Part shown: positions 6,116-13,706 of the stretch, piece after piece
How positions within the stretch are numbered: the first letter of the stretch is position 1
Layout: every line of letters starts with the position of its first letter
NCBI GenBank assembly: GCA_947252975.1
Contig: CAMXWX010000023.1
Coordinates: 1 to 14,722, forward strand
Length of the DNA stretch: 14,722 bases
From: an uncultured Gardnerella sp.
GTDB taxonomy: Bacteria > Actinomycetota > Actinomycetes > Actinomycetales > Bifidobacteriaceae
Reading direction: 5' to 3'
Translations under genes and position numbers: made by a program
The notes under the pieces: model-generated
The model's database searches: none
Told to the model about the DNA's origin: nothing
The model's input: the letters and a program-made list of their open reading frames with translations, nothing else

Positions 6116-6296
6116 AAGGAAAAATATGAATAAGCTTTCGTGAATTACCTTTTAAGTTTTTCACTAATATTATGAAAACACATAATCCTTAGCGCTGCTA
6201 GTGAACTAGCTGATAACTTGCTGAAAGTTTTCTACTTTTCCCCTGATTTTTCTTAAAAATCGAGACTAATCAAGACTAATCAAATCTTAATTAATA
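6116..6296. other. Non-coding gap between dcd and its terminator
   Basis: No ORF is supported in this AT-rich stretch. It contains a tandem decamer AGACTAATCA (6263-6272, 6273-6282); a 7-bp inverted repeat GATTTTT/AAAAATC (6245-6261) that may add weak termination for dcd; and a GCTAGT-GA-ACTAGC palindrome (6197-6210). I found no convincing promoter for the esterase here. Confidence 0.5.
6263..6282. repeat. Tandem 10-bp repeat AGACTAATCA
   Basis: Two exact adjacent copies of AGACTAATCA. The core ACTAATC occurs a third time at 6296-6302 across the dcd stop, so starts are at 6265, 6275 and 6296, spacings of 10 and 21 bp (near one and two helical turns). Confidence 0.7.
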
Positions 6297-6878
6297 CTAA
6301 TCTTCCAAATTTGCGCGATAGAAGTTCTCGTAAGACCTAGACGGCGTTGGGCCGCGCTGACCTTGATAGTGAGATCCGTTAACAGAAGAACCGTAAGGAT
6401 TTTCGCATGGAGAGCTTAGCTGGAAGAAGCACATTTGGCCAATCTTCATGCCTGGCCACAATTTAACTGGCAGAGTGCTAACGTTTGAAAGCTCCAAAGT
6501 AATGTGGCCTTCAAAACCTGGGTCAATAAAGCCAGCCGTGGAATGAGTTAAAATTCCAAGACGGCCAAGCGAGCTCTTGCCTTCTAAGCGCGCAGCAATC
6601 GTAGAATCCAACTTCACATACTCCCAAGTGGAGCCAAGCGCAAACTCGCCAGGATGCAAAATCCAAGGCTCATCAGGCGCAACCGAAAATTGCTCAGTAA
6701 GCTCGCCTTGATTTTCTGCAGGATCCACGTATGTGTAAGCGTGATTATTGAACAATCGGAAGAATCGGTCAAGCCGCACATCAATCGACGCAGGCTGCAC
6801 CATTTGTGGGGTCCATGGAGTCAAATCAATATGACCCTCGTCATGAGCTTTGAGAATGTCGCGATCAGACAACAGCAT
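6297..6878 (-). CDS. dcd: dCTP deaminase, probably the bifunctional dUMP-forming type
   Basis: This enzyme deaminates dCTP for thymidylate synthesis. Its actinobacterial close relatives also hydrolyse the product to dUMP in the same active site. The 193-aa length from ATG 6878 is normal for the family. MLLSDRDI opens the protein. [12 protein letters not shown] is at 97-108 and [21 protein letters not shown] at 112-132, with the catalytic Glu at 129. PYGSS and [13 protein letters not shown] form the C-terminal nucleotide lid (161-183). It is strikingly like the M. tuberculosis enzyme as I recall it, which is bifunctional. AAGGAG stands 10 nt before ATG 6878. The frame is open to 6920, but that extension lacks family residues. 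It lies 90 bp downstream of the ATPase gene and has its own upstream region. Confidence 0.95.
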   Translation of the reverse strand: MLLSDRDILKAHDEGHIDLTPWTPQMVQPASIDVRLDRFFRLFNNHAYTYVDPAENQGELTEQFSVAPDEPWILHPGEFALGSTWEYVKLDSTIAARLEGKSSLGRLGILTHSTAGFIDPGFEGHITLELSNVSTLPVKLWPGMKIGQMCFFQLSSPCENPYGSSVNGSHYQGQRGPTPSRSYENFYRANLED

Positions 6879-6926
6879 AACGTCAAATCTCCTTGCGATA
6901 AAACTTCGTAAAACAAACACTTAAAC

Positions 6927-6945
6927 ACACTTATATGCCAAGTGT
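6927..6945. promoter_or_regulatory. Inverted repeat upstream of dcd
   Basis: ACACTT (6927-6932) and AAGTGT (6940-6945) are perfect 6-bp complements with a 7-nt spacer, in the 90-bp gap between the ATPase and dcd genes. A further ACACTT lies at 6917-6922, so three half-sites are present. A -10-like TATAAG overlaps the repeat on the minus strand, without a clear -35. It is possibly an operator. Confidence 0.3.
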
Positions 6946-6968
6946 AGCGCGTGCCGCGGTCGAAAATA

Positions 6969-9926
6969 TTAGGCAGATATTGCAACAGAAGAAGCAGCTT
7001 TGCGTTTAGCAATAAATCGCAAAACGCACTTTCTTAACTCCGAAGCAATAAGCACAACCATTGAAAGCCCAAGGCACTCCACCCACTCCATAAAGTCGAG
7101 CGGAACTGTGCCAAACGGACCATTAAGGAATGGTATATAAATTACAGCAAGCTGCAACACTACGGAAACTGCGATTGCGCCCCAAAGCCAACGATTTGCA
7201 AACAAGCCAACAAACACGCTTTGCAAATGCGAGCGAGACGCAAGAGCATTAAGCATTTGCGCAAACACAAGAATAGTAAAGCCCATTGTGCGCGCGTGAG
7301 TCATTTGAGCGGCATGAGTTAAAACAGTTGTGGAGCGGTCTGTAAACAATCCGCCAGCCAAATGCATATCCATGCCAATCAGCGTTATAGCTGCCATAAT
7401 CACGCCAATAAACACAATGTCTCCCCACATTGGCTTATCAATAACGCTATCCGTAAGTCTTCGCGGACGCCTATTCATAACGTCATCCGTTTGCGGATCA
7501 ACACCCATTGCGAGCGCAGGAGCCGCGTCCGTAAGCAAATTAATCCACAAAAGCTGCGTTGCGAGCAAAGGCAAAGTCACGCCTACAGAGTTTGGCTGCG
7601 TAATTCCCAAAGCGCCAGCAAACACTACACCACCAAACACGGTGAACACTTCGCCAACGTTGGAGCTAAGCAAATATCTCAAGAATTTACGAATATTGTC
7701 GAAAATTCCGCGACCTTCGCGCACAGCTGCGACGATTGTAGAGAAGTTGTCATCTGCCAAAATCATCTTGGCGGATTCTTTAGTGACTTCCGTACCCGTA
7801 ATGCCCATTGCAACGCCAATATCTGCCGACTTTACAGCAGGAGCATCGTTTACGCCATCACCAGTCATAGCAACAATATTGCCTTGCCTTTGTAGCGAGG
7901 AAACAATCGCAAGCTTGTGTTCTGGAGCAACTCGCGCATACACGCTCACTTTGCTAATAGCATCGTCGAAAGCAATATTGTCGTCATCTCTAGAAAGCAA
8001 CTCGTCAAGCTCATCGCCAGTAAGAGCATGCTCATCTTTTCCAATAATGCCAAGGTCGCTAGCGATTCGAGCAGCCGTAAGCGGATGGTCGCCAGTAATC
8101 ATAACAGTTCGGATTCCAGCACGATGCGCTTGAGCAACGCTATCTCGAACTTCGATTCTAGGAGGATCAATAATCGCAACCATGCCGTTCCAAATCAAAT
8201 CAGATTCCAAAACGTCGCTTTGCTCAGCAACATCTGCGATTTGGCCAGCAGCATTAGAAACCATGCCGCTAACTTTAGCTAAACTATCTACGCCAAGCGG
8301 CCTATACGCCATTGCAAGCGTGCGATAAGCTTCGCCAGAGAGCTTTTCCACATTTGCAAGAATTTCTTCGCGGTCTCCTTCTGTAAGCGGACGAACAGCG
8401 CCAACTACTGCGATTCGCGTGCAATAAGAAAGCAAAACATCTGGAGCGCCTTTTGCGCAAACAATAAGATTCCCAGAATCCGAATCGTCTTTAACAACAA
8501 CAGACATGCGTTTGCGCTCAGAAGTAAATGGCACTTCCGCAACGCGACTAAGATGCGCGTAACGCTTGTCTGCCTTGGTTTTGCGAGCCGCAACAATAAG
8601 CGAAACCTCGGTAGGGTCGCCAACTGGCTGCCATGCGTCAGACGATTCATTGTAGTGCAAATCGCCATCGTTTGCTAAATACCCAGATCCGAGCGCACCA
8701 ATCACCTCTGTAGCTAGAGCTGGAGGAACCGCCAAATCCGCATCTAAAGAACCCAGCAAAACCATTCGTCCTTCTGGCTTATACCCGCTACCCGTAAGCT
8801 GTACTTGGCCGCTAGGCGTTATAACGCGCTCAACAGTCATCTCGTTTCGAGTTAAAGTACCCGTTTTGTCGGAGCAAATAACAGATGCAGAGCCAAGAGT
8901 TTCTACAGACGAAAGCTTTTTAACAACAGCATGATGCTTTACCATGCGCTGAACGCCCAAAGCAAGAACAACCGTTAAAATAGCCGCTAAGCCTTCTGGA
9001 ACAGCAGCAACAGCAAGAGAAACAGAAAGAAGCAAAGAATCTATAACGTCTTCAATAGTGTGGAAGCCTTCAAGAGCCCACATAGACGCAAGCACAACGG
9101 CTGCAATAATACACACTGCGATTCCAAGAACCTTAGATACGCGAACCATCTCTTTCTCGAGAGGCGTGGCTTCTTCTTGCGCGCTAGAAAGCATATCTGC
9201 GATTTTTCCAACCTGAGTTTTCATGCCCGTAGACGTGACGATTGCGCGGCCAGTGCCTTGCGTTACGGCAGTGCCATTAAACACCATGTTTGTGCGGTCT
9301 GCCAAAGACTTTGGCGAAGCTAGAGTTTCTGGACGCTTGCTAACGGCAACCGATTCTCCCGTAAGGCTTGCTTCCGCAACGCGCAAAGAAGCTGCTGCAA
9401 TAAGCCTTGCATCTGCAGAAACAGCATCGCCTTCGCCAAGAACCAAAATATCTCCAGGCACAACATCCGCTGTATCTATGCGCATAACTCGCCCATCTCT
9501 AAGAACAGACGTTTGTGGAGCGCTCATTTTTGCCAGCGCCTCAACCGCTTCTTGCGCACGCGACTCTTGAATATAGCCCAAAACTGCGTTTGCTATAAGA
9601 ATCACGATTATAACTATTGAGTCAAACGGCAAAACTTCGCCGCCACTTTCGCCACCATGCTGTGCGCGCTCAACAAACCATGCGATTGCGGAAATAATAG
9701 TTGCCGCTATAAGCAAGTAAACAAGCGGATCTTTAAACTGTTCGAGGAACCTCTTCCACGCTGGCGTTTTAGGAGCACCAGCTAGAGCGTTCGGGCCAAA
9801 TTGCGCGAGCCTTCTAGAAGCCTCATCGCTACTTAGACCAGTAGGAACGTTTACATTAAGCGCATCTGCAACACTTTGTGCGTCTTGCAATGACGGATCT
9901 TTGGATTGATCGCTTTGATCAACCAT
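6969..9926 (-). CDS. P2A-type P-type ATPase, probably Ca2+-exporting
   Basis: This 985-aa membrane pump couples ATP hydrolysis to cation export, most likely Ca2+. The N-terminal cation-ATPase domain precedes M1-M2 (about 66-121). TGES (189-192) is the dephosphorylation motif. VPEGL (309-313) in M4 carries the E311 ligand. DKTGT (353-357) holds the phosphorylated D353. A nucleotide-binding domain follows, then TGDHPLTA (611-618) and TGDGVNDAP (688-696) of the hinge. M5 SSNVGEV (N756, E759) and M6 NLLTD (N796, T799, D800) match the SERCA calcium ligands, which argues for Ca2+ rather than Mn2+-only, Na+/K+ or heavy metals. Four more membrane spans follow M6. ATG 9926 is preceded by AGGGGGAA. The gene is divergent from the methyltransferase gene. 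Confidence 0.93.
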   Translation of the reverse strand: MVDQSDQSKDPSLQDAQSVADALNVNVPTGLSSDEASRRLAQFGPNALAGAPKTPAWKRFLEQFKDPLVYLLIAATIISAIAWFVERAQHGGESGGEVLPFDSIVIIVILIANAVLGYIQESRAQEAVEALAKMSAPQTSVLRDGRVMRIDTADVVPGDILVLGEGDAVSADARLIAAASLRVAEASLTGESVAVSKRPETLASPKSLADRTNMVFNGTAVTQGTGRAIVTSTGMKTQVGKIADMLSSAQEEATPLEKEMVRVSKVLGIAVCIIAAVVLASMWALEGFHTIEDVIDSLLLSVSLAVAAVPEGLAAILTVVLALGVQRMVKHHAVVKKLSSVETLGSASVICSDKTGTLTRNEMTVERVITPSGQVQLTGSGYKPEGRMVLLGSLDADLAVPPALATEVIGALGSGYLANDGDLHYNESSDAWQPVGDPTEVSLIVAARKTKADKRYAHLSRVAEVPFTSERKRMSVVVKDDSDSGNLIVCAKGAPDVLLSYCTRIAVVGAVRPLTEGDREEILANVEKLSGEAYRTLAMAYRPLGVDSLAKVSGMVSNAAGQIADVAEQSDVLESDLIWNGMVAIIDPPRIEVRDSVAQAHRAGIRTVMITGDHPLTAARIASDLGIIGKDEHALTGDELDELLSRDDDNIAFDDAISKVSVYARVAPEHKLAIVSSLQRQGNIVAMTGDGVNDAPAVKSADIGVAMGITGTEVTKESAKMILADDNFSTIVAAVREGRGIFDNIRKFLRYLLSSNVGEVFTVFGGVVFAGALGITQPNSVGVTLPLLATQLLWINLLTDAAPALAMGVDPQTDDVMNRRPRRLTDSVIDKPMWGDIVFIGVIMAAITLIGMDMHLAGGLFTDRSTTVLTHAAQMTHARTMGFTILVFAQMLNALASRSHLQSVFVGLFANRWLWGAIAVSVVLQLAVIYIPFLNGPFGTVPLDFMEWVECLGLSMVVLIASELRKCVLRFIAKRKAASSVAISA

Positions 9927-9957
9927 ATTTTCCCCCTTGGGAGCGCCGCGGAGTAGT

Positions 9958-10036
9958 CAATAATCAAAATTTTTACGCAAAGTTGACTCAAAATCTTGAT
10001 TATTGCGCGGTTGTGGATTATTGCAATAACAATAAT
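9958..10036. promoter_or_regulatory. Cluster of CAATAAT/ATTATTG heptamers in a divergent promoter region
   Basis: CAATAATCAA (9958-9967) and TTGATTATTG (9996-10005) form a perfect 10-bp inverted repeat 28 nt apart. GATTATTG recurs at 10016-10023. TTATTGCAATAA (10018-10029) is a 12-bp palindrome, and CAATAAT occurs again at 10030-10036. Four exact and one near-exact (CAATAAC, 10024-10030) heptamers lie between the ATPase and methyltransferase starts, where both promoters should be. A TTGACT -35-like sequence (9983-9988) sits between the arms, but I could not pair it with a convincing -10. Confidence 0.5.
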
Positions 10037-10106
10037 TAAGTACCGTTCTATTATGCCACATAAAGCGCCAAATACTAATGCCTCGGGGGCATGTGAAAAT
10101 AAGAAT

Positions 10107-11102
10107 ATGGCTATGAAAAAAGGACCGACCAAGGGGTCGGGTGGAAAACATCGTAACGCATTGCGCGGCAAGGGGCCTACTCCTAAGGCAGAAGACCGCG
10201 TTTACCATAAAGCTTATTTCGCTAAAAAAGCTGCGATTAAGCGCACTTTTGCAGATCCGCGTTTGGCTGCAAGACGCAGAGTAGATAAGTTGGGCACAGA
10301 TAGCGATGAGTTGGTTATTGGGCGAAACGCAGCTCTTGAAGCTTTGCGCGTAGGCGTTCCTAGCACGCAGCTTTATGTTGCAAATCGCATTGAGCACGAC
10401 GATCGCACGCGCGAAATCGTTAAGCTTGCTGGCATGCAAGGCTTGCGACTTTTGGAGGCAGATCGCCTGGAGATGGATCGCATTGCTCACAGCACTAATC
10501 ATCAGGGCATTATTTTAAAGGTGCAGCCTTATCAATACTCTTCGTTGCAAGAGCTTGTTGATCGCGCAGAAAAGAAGGCTCGCGCTATGGAAGCAGCGGA
10601 TTCTGCATCTGCACGCATTAACGCACGCCCATTGTTTATAGCGCTAGACGGCGTTACCGATCCGCAAAATCTTGGTGCCGTTATTCGATCCGCAGCCGCT
10701 TTTGGCGCAAATGGCGTAATTTTGCCAGAGCGCAGGAGCGCATCTGTTACGGCTGCCGCTTGGAAGGTTTCTGCAGGAGCCGCAGCGCACTTGCCTGTTG
10801 CTCGCGTTGTGAATTTAAACAAGGCGATTCAAGGTTTGCGCGAGCGTGGATGGTACGCGATTGGCCTAGACGGCGGCGGAGACAAGCTTGTTGGCGAAAC
10901 TGGCTTTGAAACCGATCCGCTTGTGGTAGTTCTTGGAAGCGAAGGCAAAGGCATGAGTCGCCTAACGCGCGAAGCTTGCGATGCTATTGCTGGAATCCCA
11001 ATCTCTAGCGCTGTTGAATCGCTTAACGCATCCGTTGCTGCTGGAATCAGCTTGTATGCTGTTGCTAATGCGCGTAGGCTTGCCGCTTTAAGTCAAAATT
11101 AG
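10107..11102 (+). CDS. rlmB: TrmH/SpoU-family rRNA 2'-O-methyltransferase, RlmB-like
   Basis: This SAM-dependent knotted (SPOUT) methyltransferase probably modifies G2251 in the 23S rRNA peptidyl-transferase centre. From ATG 10107 it has 331 residues. A basic Lys/Arg/Gly-rich N-terminal tail comes first, then a substrate-binding domain (about 65-140). The SpoU catalytic domain carries DPQNLGAVIRSA (185-196), LGSEGKGM (276-283) and ESLNASVAAG (304-313), the three trademark motifs; the Arg in motif 1 and Glu in motif 2 are intact. The start is uncertain: the frame is open back to TTG 9996, and ATG 10053 is also in frame, but MAMKKGPTKG looks like the natural beginning. No start has a strong SD. 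The membrane-protein gene follows 47 bp later without a terminator. A tRNA Gm18 methylase (TrmH) is less likely given the RlmB-like substrate-binding domain. Confidence 0.88.
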   Translation: MAMKKGPTKGSGGKHRNALRGKGPTPKAEDRVYHKAYFAKKAAIKRTFADPRLAARRRVDKLGTDSDELVIGRNAALEALRVGVPSTQLYVANRIEHDDRTREIVKLAGMQGLRLLEADRLEMDRIAHSTNHQGIILKVQPYQYSSLQELVDRAEKKARAMEAADSASARINARPLFIALDGVTDPQNLGAVIRSAAAFGANGVILPERRSASVTAAAWKVSAGAAAHLPVARVVNLNKAIQGLRERGWYAIGLDGGGDKLVGETGFETDPLVVVLGSEGKGMSRLTREACDAIAGIPISSAVESLNASVAAGISLYAVANARRLAALSQN

Positions 11103-11149
11103 CAATTGTTTGCAATTACGAGTATTTGCGGATTTAAGAGTTAACAGTA

Positions 11150-12907
11150 ATGCGGATTTTAAAGCTACGCAATTTACAAAGCTCACATAACGCGCGCACA
11201 TTGGTACAGCTATTGGCTTTTGTTCTATACATTGCGATTATTGCAATTGTAATGTGTTTCCACGAACCTTGGTTTGACGAAGCTCAAAGCTGGCTGATTG
11301 CGCGCGATTCGCCAATCGCAAGCATTTTTAGCGTTAGAACGCATTACGAAGGTCACCCTCCTTTTTGGAATCTTTTACTTGCAATTGCAGCCAAAAATGG
11401 CGTTCCATACGAGTTTGGAATTAAGGGCATTCAGCTGGTTTGCGCAAGCTTACTTGGCGCGTGGCTTATTTTTAAGTCGCCTTTTAAGCACGCAAGTAGC
11501 CTTGTAACTTTTCTTATTCCGTTTACTTATTTTGCTTGCTTCCAATACGGAGTTACTTCAAGACCGTACGCTTTGCTTTGCTTAAGCTTGCTAGTAGCGG
11601 CACATTACTGGAATAGTGCGGATTCTAAGACTTCTAGCGCTTGCAAACTTGCGATTAGTCTTATGTTTATGTGCCTGCTTAGCGTGTATGGAATCGCGTT
11701 TGCTGCAGGATTTACGATTGCTTGGATTTGGCGAGTTTTTAGCAAGAATATTAACAAAAACCTTAACGAAGGTCTTAGCAAAACTCGCAATAAAACTCTT
11801 GATTTTAATGCAATTTTTCACGCGATTAAGGCAACAATTATACCGTCAATCGCATCAAATTTGGCACGACTTATATCTTGGGGATTAATCGCCATTTTTG
11901 GCGTTGCAAACCTTGCTCTTGCATGGCCAGCAAAAAACGCGTTCGCCACTCGCGCAACGATTGATGGCAATTCAACAATCGCAAAATGCTTTGCTTTTAT
12001 ATTCGTAATGCCTTCCGAAAGCATGTTTACAAGCTTTTATGGCGATATTTCAATGCGAAGAATGCCTTTTGACTTTTTGCCAATTGCAATATGCACGCTG
12101 TTTAGCCTTGCGATTTGGGCATTTGCAATTAAAATCACCATGCGAAGAAAACTTCTTGCAGTTCTTGTAATCCCTTATCTCGTTCTTACAATCGTAGCTG
12201 TTCGCTATTTTACGCTTCACCACGCAGGTCTAATCTTTGTGTTTTTGCTTAGTGTGCTTTGGATAAGTCACATAAAAGAGCCACTTAGCAGCAAGGATAT
12301 TCCTGCGATTTTTGTTAAAATCGCCCCTACTAAATTCAGATTTATAAAAAACAAAGCTTTGAAAATTAACGTGCTAATTTCAATAATTCTTGCACCAAGC
12401 CTAATTTGGAACGCGTTTGCTTGCGTAAACGACATTCTGTTTGACTATTCGCCTTCTAAAGCCGTAGCGCAATACATATCTAGAAATCACTTGCAAAATA
12501 AGCGTTTTGTAGCATCTTGGCTCCATAATTACGAGCAAGTTGACGAAAGTGGAAACGTTATTTCGCACGAAGAAATCGACACTCACCAATATTCGTGGCT
12601 TTTAATAGGTGCAAACCCTTATTTTTCTAAGAATCTTATAGATTGTGCATACAAAAACAAGACTTTTATAACAAACGAAAGCTCGTCTGCAAGTCAGCAA
12701 GAAAAAGAGTTGGCAGCATGCGCCGCAAAGGGCGAGCCAGAGTTTTTTGTTAGCGAATCCAGCCAGCCGTGGTACTACTTCTTGGCATTAAACTACAACA
12801 TTTCGCACTACAACGCGCACACTGTTTCCAACGTTAAAACGTCTTGGAAAGCTCTTGTTTGGGAAAGCACTGCCACTATTTACGAGCGAAAAGCGCATAT
12901 AAAATAA
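11150..12907 (+). CDS. Multi-spanning GT-C-like membrane protein (putative glycosyltransferase)
   Basis: This 585-aa integral membrane protein has roughly ten to twelve hydrophobic segments (first near 19-37, last near 404-420) and a soluble C-terminal part of about 160 residues. HEPWFDEAQSW (38-48), right after the first span, puts an Asp-Glu pair in the first external loop. With YEGHPPFWNLLL (66-77), this is the arrangement of GT-C enzymes of the ArnT/PMT/RgtA type that use polyprenyl-phosphate sugars. I infer a glycosyltransferase of the cell envelope; donor and acceptor are unknown. A Lys/Asn-rich loop (about 198-220) follows one span. It lies in the same direction as, and 47 bp after, the methyltransferase, so the two may be co-transcribed. 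The start ATG 11150 has AAGAG about ten nt upstream. Family placement rests on motif pattern only. Confidence 0.72.
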   Translation: MRILKLRNLQSSHNARTLVQLLAFVLYIAIIAIVMCFHEPWFDEAQSWLIARDSPIASIFSVRTHYEGHPPFWNLLLAIAAKNGVPYEFGIKGIQLVCASLLGAWLIFKSPFKHASSLVTFLIPFTYFACFQYGVTSRPYALLCLSLLVAAHYWNSADSKTSSACKLAISLMFMCLLSVYGIAFAAGFTIAWIWRVFSKNINKNLNEGLSKTRNKTLDFNAIFHAIKATIIPSIASNLARLISWGLIAIFGVANLALAWPAKNAFATRATIDGNSTIAKCFAFIFVMPSESMFTSFYGDISMRRMPFDFLPIAICTLFSLAIWAFAIKITMRRKLLAVLVIPYLVLTIVAVRYFTLHHAGLIFVFLLSVLWISHIKEPLSSKDIPAIFVKIAPTKFRFIKNKALKINVLISIILAPSLIWNAFACVNDILFDYSPSKAVAQYISRNHLQNKRFVASWLHNYEQVDESGNVISHEEIDTHQYSWLLIGANPYFSKNLIDCAYKNKTFITNESSSASQQEKELAACAAKGEPEFFVSESSQPWYYFLALNYNISHYNAHTVSNVKTSWKALVWESTATIYERKAHIK

Positions 12908-12924
12908 GCAAAAGCTGTTGTTTA

Positions 12925-12990
12925 GCAATCACTAAGCAGCCGATAAGCAACCACTAAATAACCGCTAAACAGCCGCTAAACAATCGCTAC
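12925..12990. repeat. Six-copy 11-bp tandem repeat between convergent genes
   Basis: Six uninterrupted 11-bp units run GCAATCACTAA, GCAGCCGATAA, GCAACCACTAA, ATAACCGCTAA, ACAGCCGCTAA and ACAATCGCTAC (consensus RCARYCRCTAA). They start 18 bp after the membrane-protein stop and end within the last codons of the nitroreductase. GCTGTTGTTTAG at 12914-12925 is nearly the reverse complement of the unit junction CTAAACAGCCGC (12965-12976), so the transcript could fold back on the array. The region contains no classic terminator with a T-run. Confidence 0.85.
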
Positions 12991-13697
12991 AGCAGCTCAA
13001 TCTTTGGATGCTCGGCTCTAAACTCGTTTGTATGCGAATCGCTAGCATACCCAAGCGCAAATCCAGTTAAAAGCTCCATGTTTTCTGGAACATCAAACTC
13101 AGCATCTAACGGATCTCGCCAAGTTGCCAAAACGCCAAGAGGGCAAGAGTCAACGCCTAAATCTTTAGCCGCAAGAAACAGCGTTTGCAACATAAGGCCA
13201 GCGTCCATTGCAGCAAACGGCATAAAATCACGCCTAGCTAAAACAAAGCCAATAACAGGCGCTCCAAAAGCCTCGAAATTCCTGCGCGTATGGGCGTTCC
13301 TGGCTGCAAAATCGTGCCTTTCAATTCCTAAATGCGAATATAACGCTAGACCGAGTTTAGCGCTTCGCTGCTTTAAGTCGCTAGGGTACGGATTTGCAAC
13401 AGGAACGTCGCCATTAGGCGCTGACTCTTGAGCAAACTGAGCGCGCTCAGATTCACTCAAACTCTTATCTTTGGCTTTAAGCATTGCATTGCACTTATCT
13501 AAGTAAGCTTTTACAATGTTGTCTTTTTTGCTGCCTTGTGCAATCGCAAGCGCATAAGCCCTTGTGTTGCTCCAGCTTGGCGCAAGCGAAGCGGTGTGCA
13601 ATATTGACTCTAAAACGTTTTGCTCAATCGGCTTGTTTAAAAAGTCGCGTGCAGAAAACCGCTCCGATGCAAGTTTGCCAAAATCTTTGTAAGTCAT
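12987..13697 (-). CDS. Nitroreductase-family FMN oxidoreductase
   Basis: This 236-aa flavoprotein of the NfsB/nitroreductase fold reduces nitro compounds, quinones or related acceptors with NAD(P)H; the real substrate is unknown. SERFSARDF (11-19) holds the Arg residues that contact FMN phosphate. APSWSNTRAY (39-48) matches the APSxxNxQ flavin-contact motif with Arg replacing the usual Gln. MDAGLMLQTLFLAAKDLGVDSCPLG (about 164-188) is the dimer-core helix and loop before the second flavin contact. Residues 70-110 form a charged insertion. The start ATG 13697 lies 9 nt past the HtrA stop, so the two are probably one transcript, with only a weak SD. Its 3' end lies in the 11-bp tandem repeat. 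In Gardnerella-like vaginal bacteria, nitroreductases are of interest for metronidazole activation, but nothing here shows this enzyme does so. Confidence 0.85.
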   Translation of the reverse strand: MTYKDFGKLASERFSARDFLNKPIEQNVLESILHTASLAPSWSNTRAYALAIAQGSKKDNIVKAYLDKCNAMLKAKDKSLSESERAQFAQESAPNGDVPVANPYPSDLKQRSAKLGLALYSHLGIERHDFAARNAHTRRNFEAFGAPVIGFVLARRDFMPFAAMDAGLMLQTLFLAAKDLGVDSCPLGVLATWRDPLDAEFDVPENMELLTGFALGYASDSHTNEFRAEHPKIELL

Positions 13698-13706
13698 GCT
13701 ATCAGT

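Noticed and set aside
7330..8133. A 267-codon open frame on the plus strand
   Set aside because: It lies opposite the conserved ATPase catalytic region, its product is Ser/Thr/Pro/Ile-rich with no domain, and the minus-strand frame has all P-type ATPase motifs.
9957..10502. A 181-codon minus-strand open frame over the start of the methyltransferase
   Set aside because: No recognisable domain, no SD, and it is antisense to conserved methyltransferase sequence and the divergent regulatory region.
12925..12990. Tandem repeats considered as a small CRISPR array
   Set aside because: Units are 11 bp, directly adjacent, degenerate, with no spacers and no cas genes nearby.
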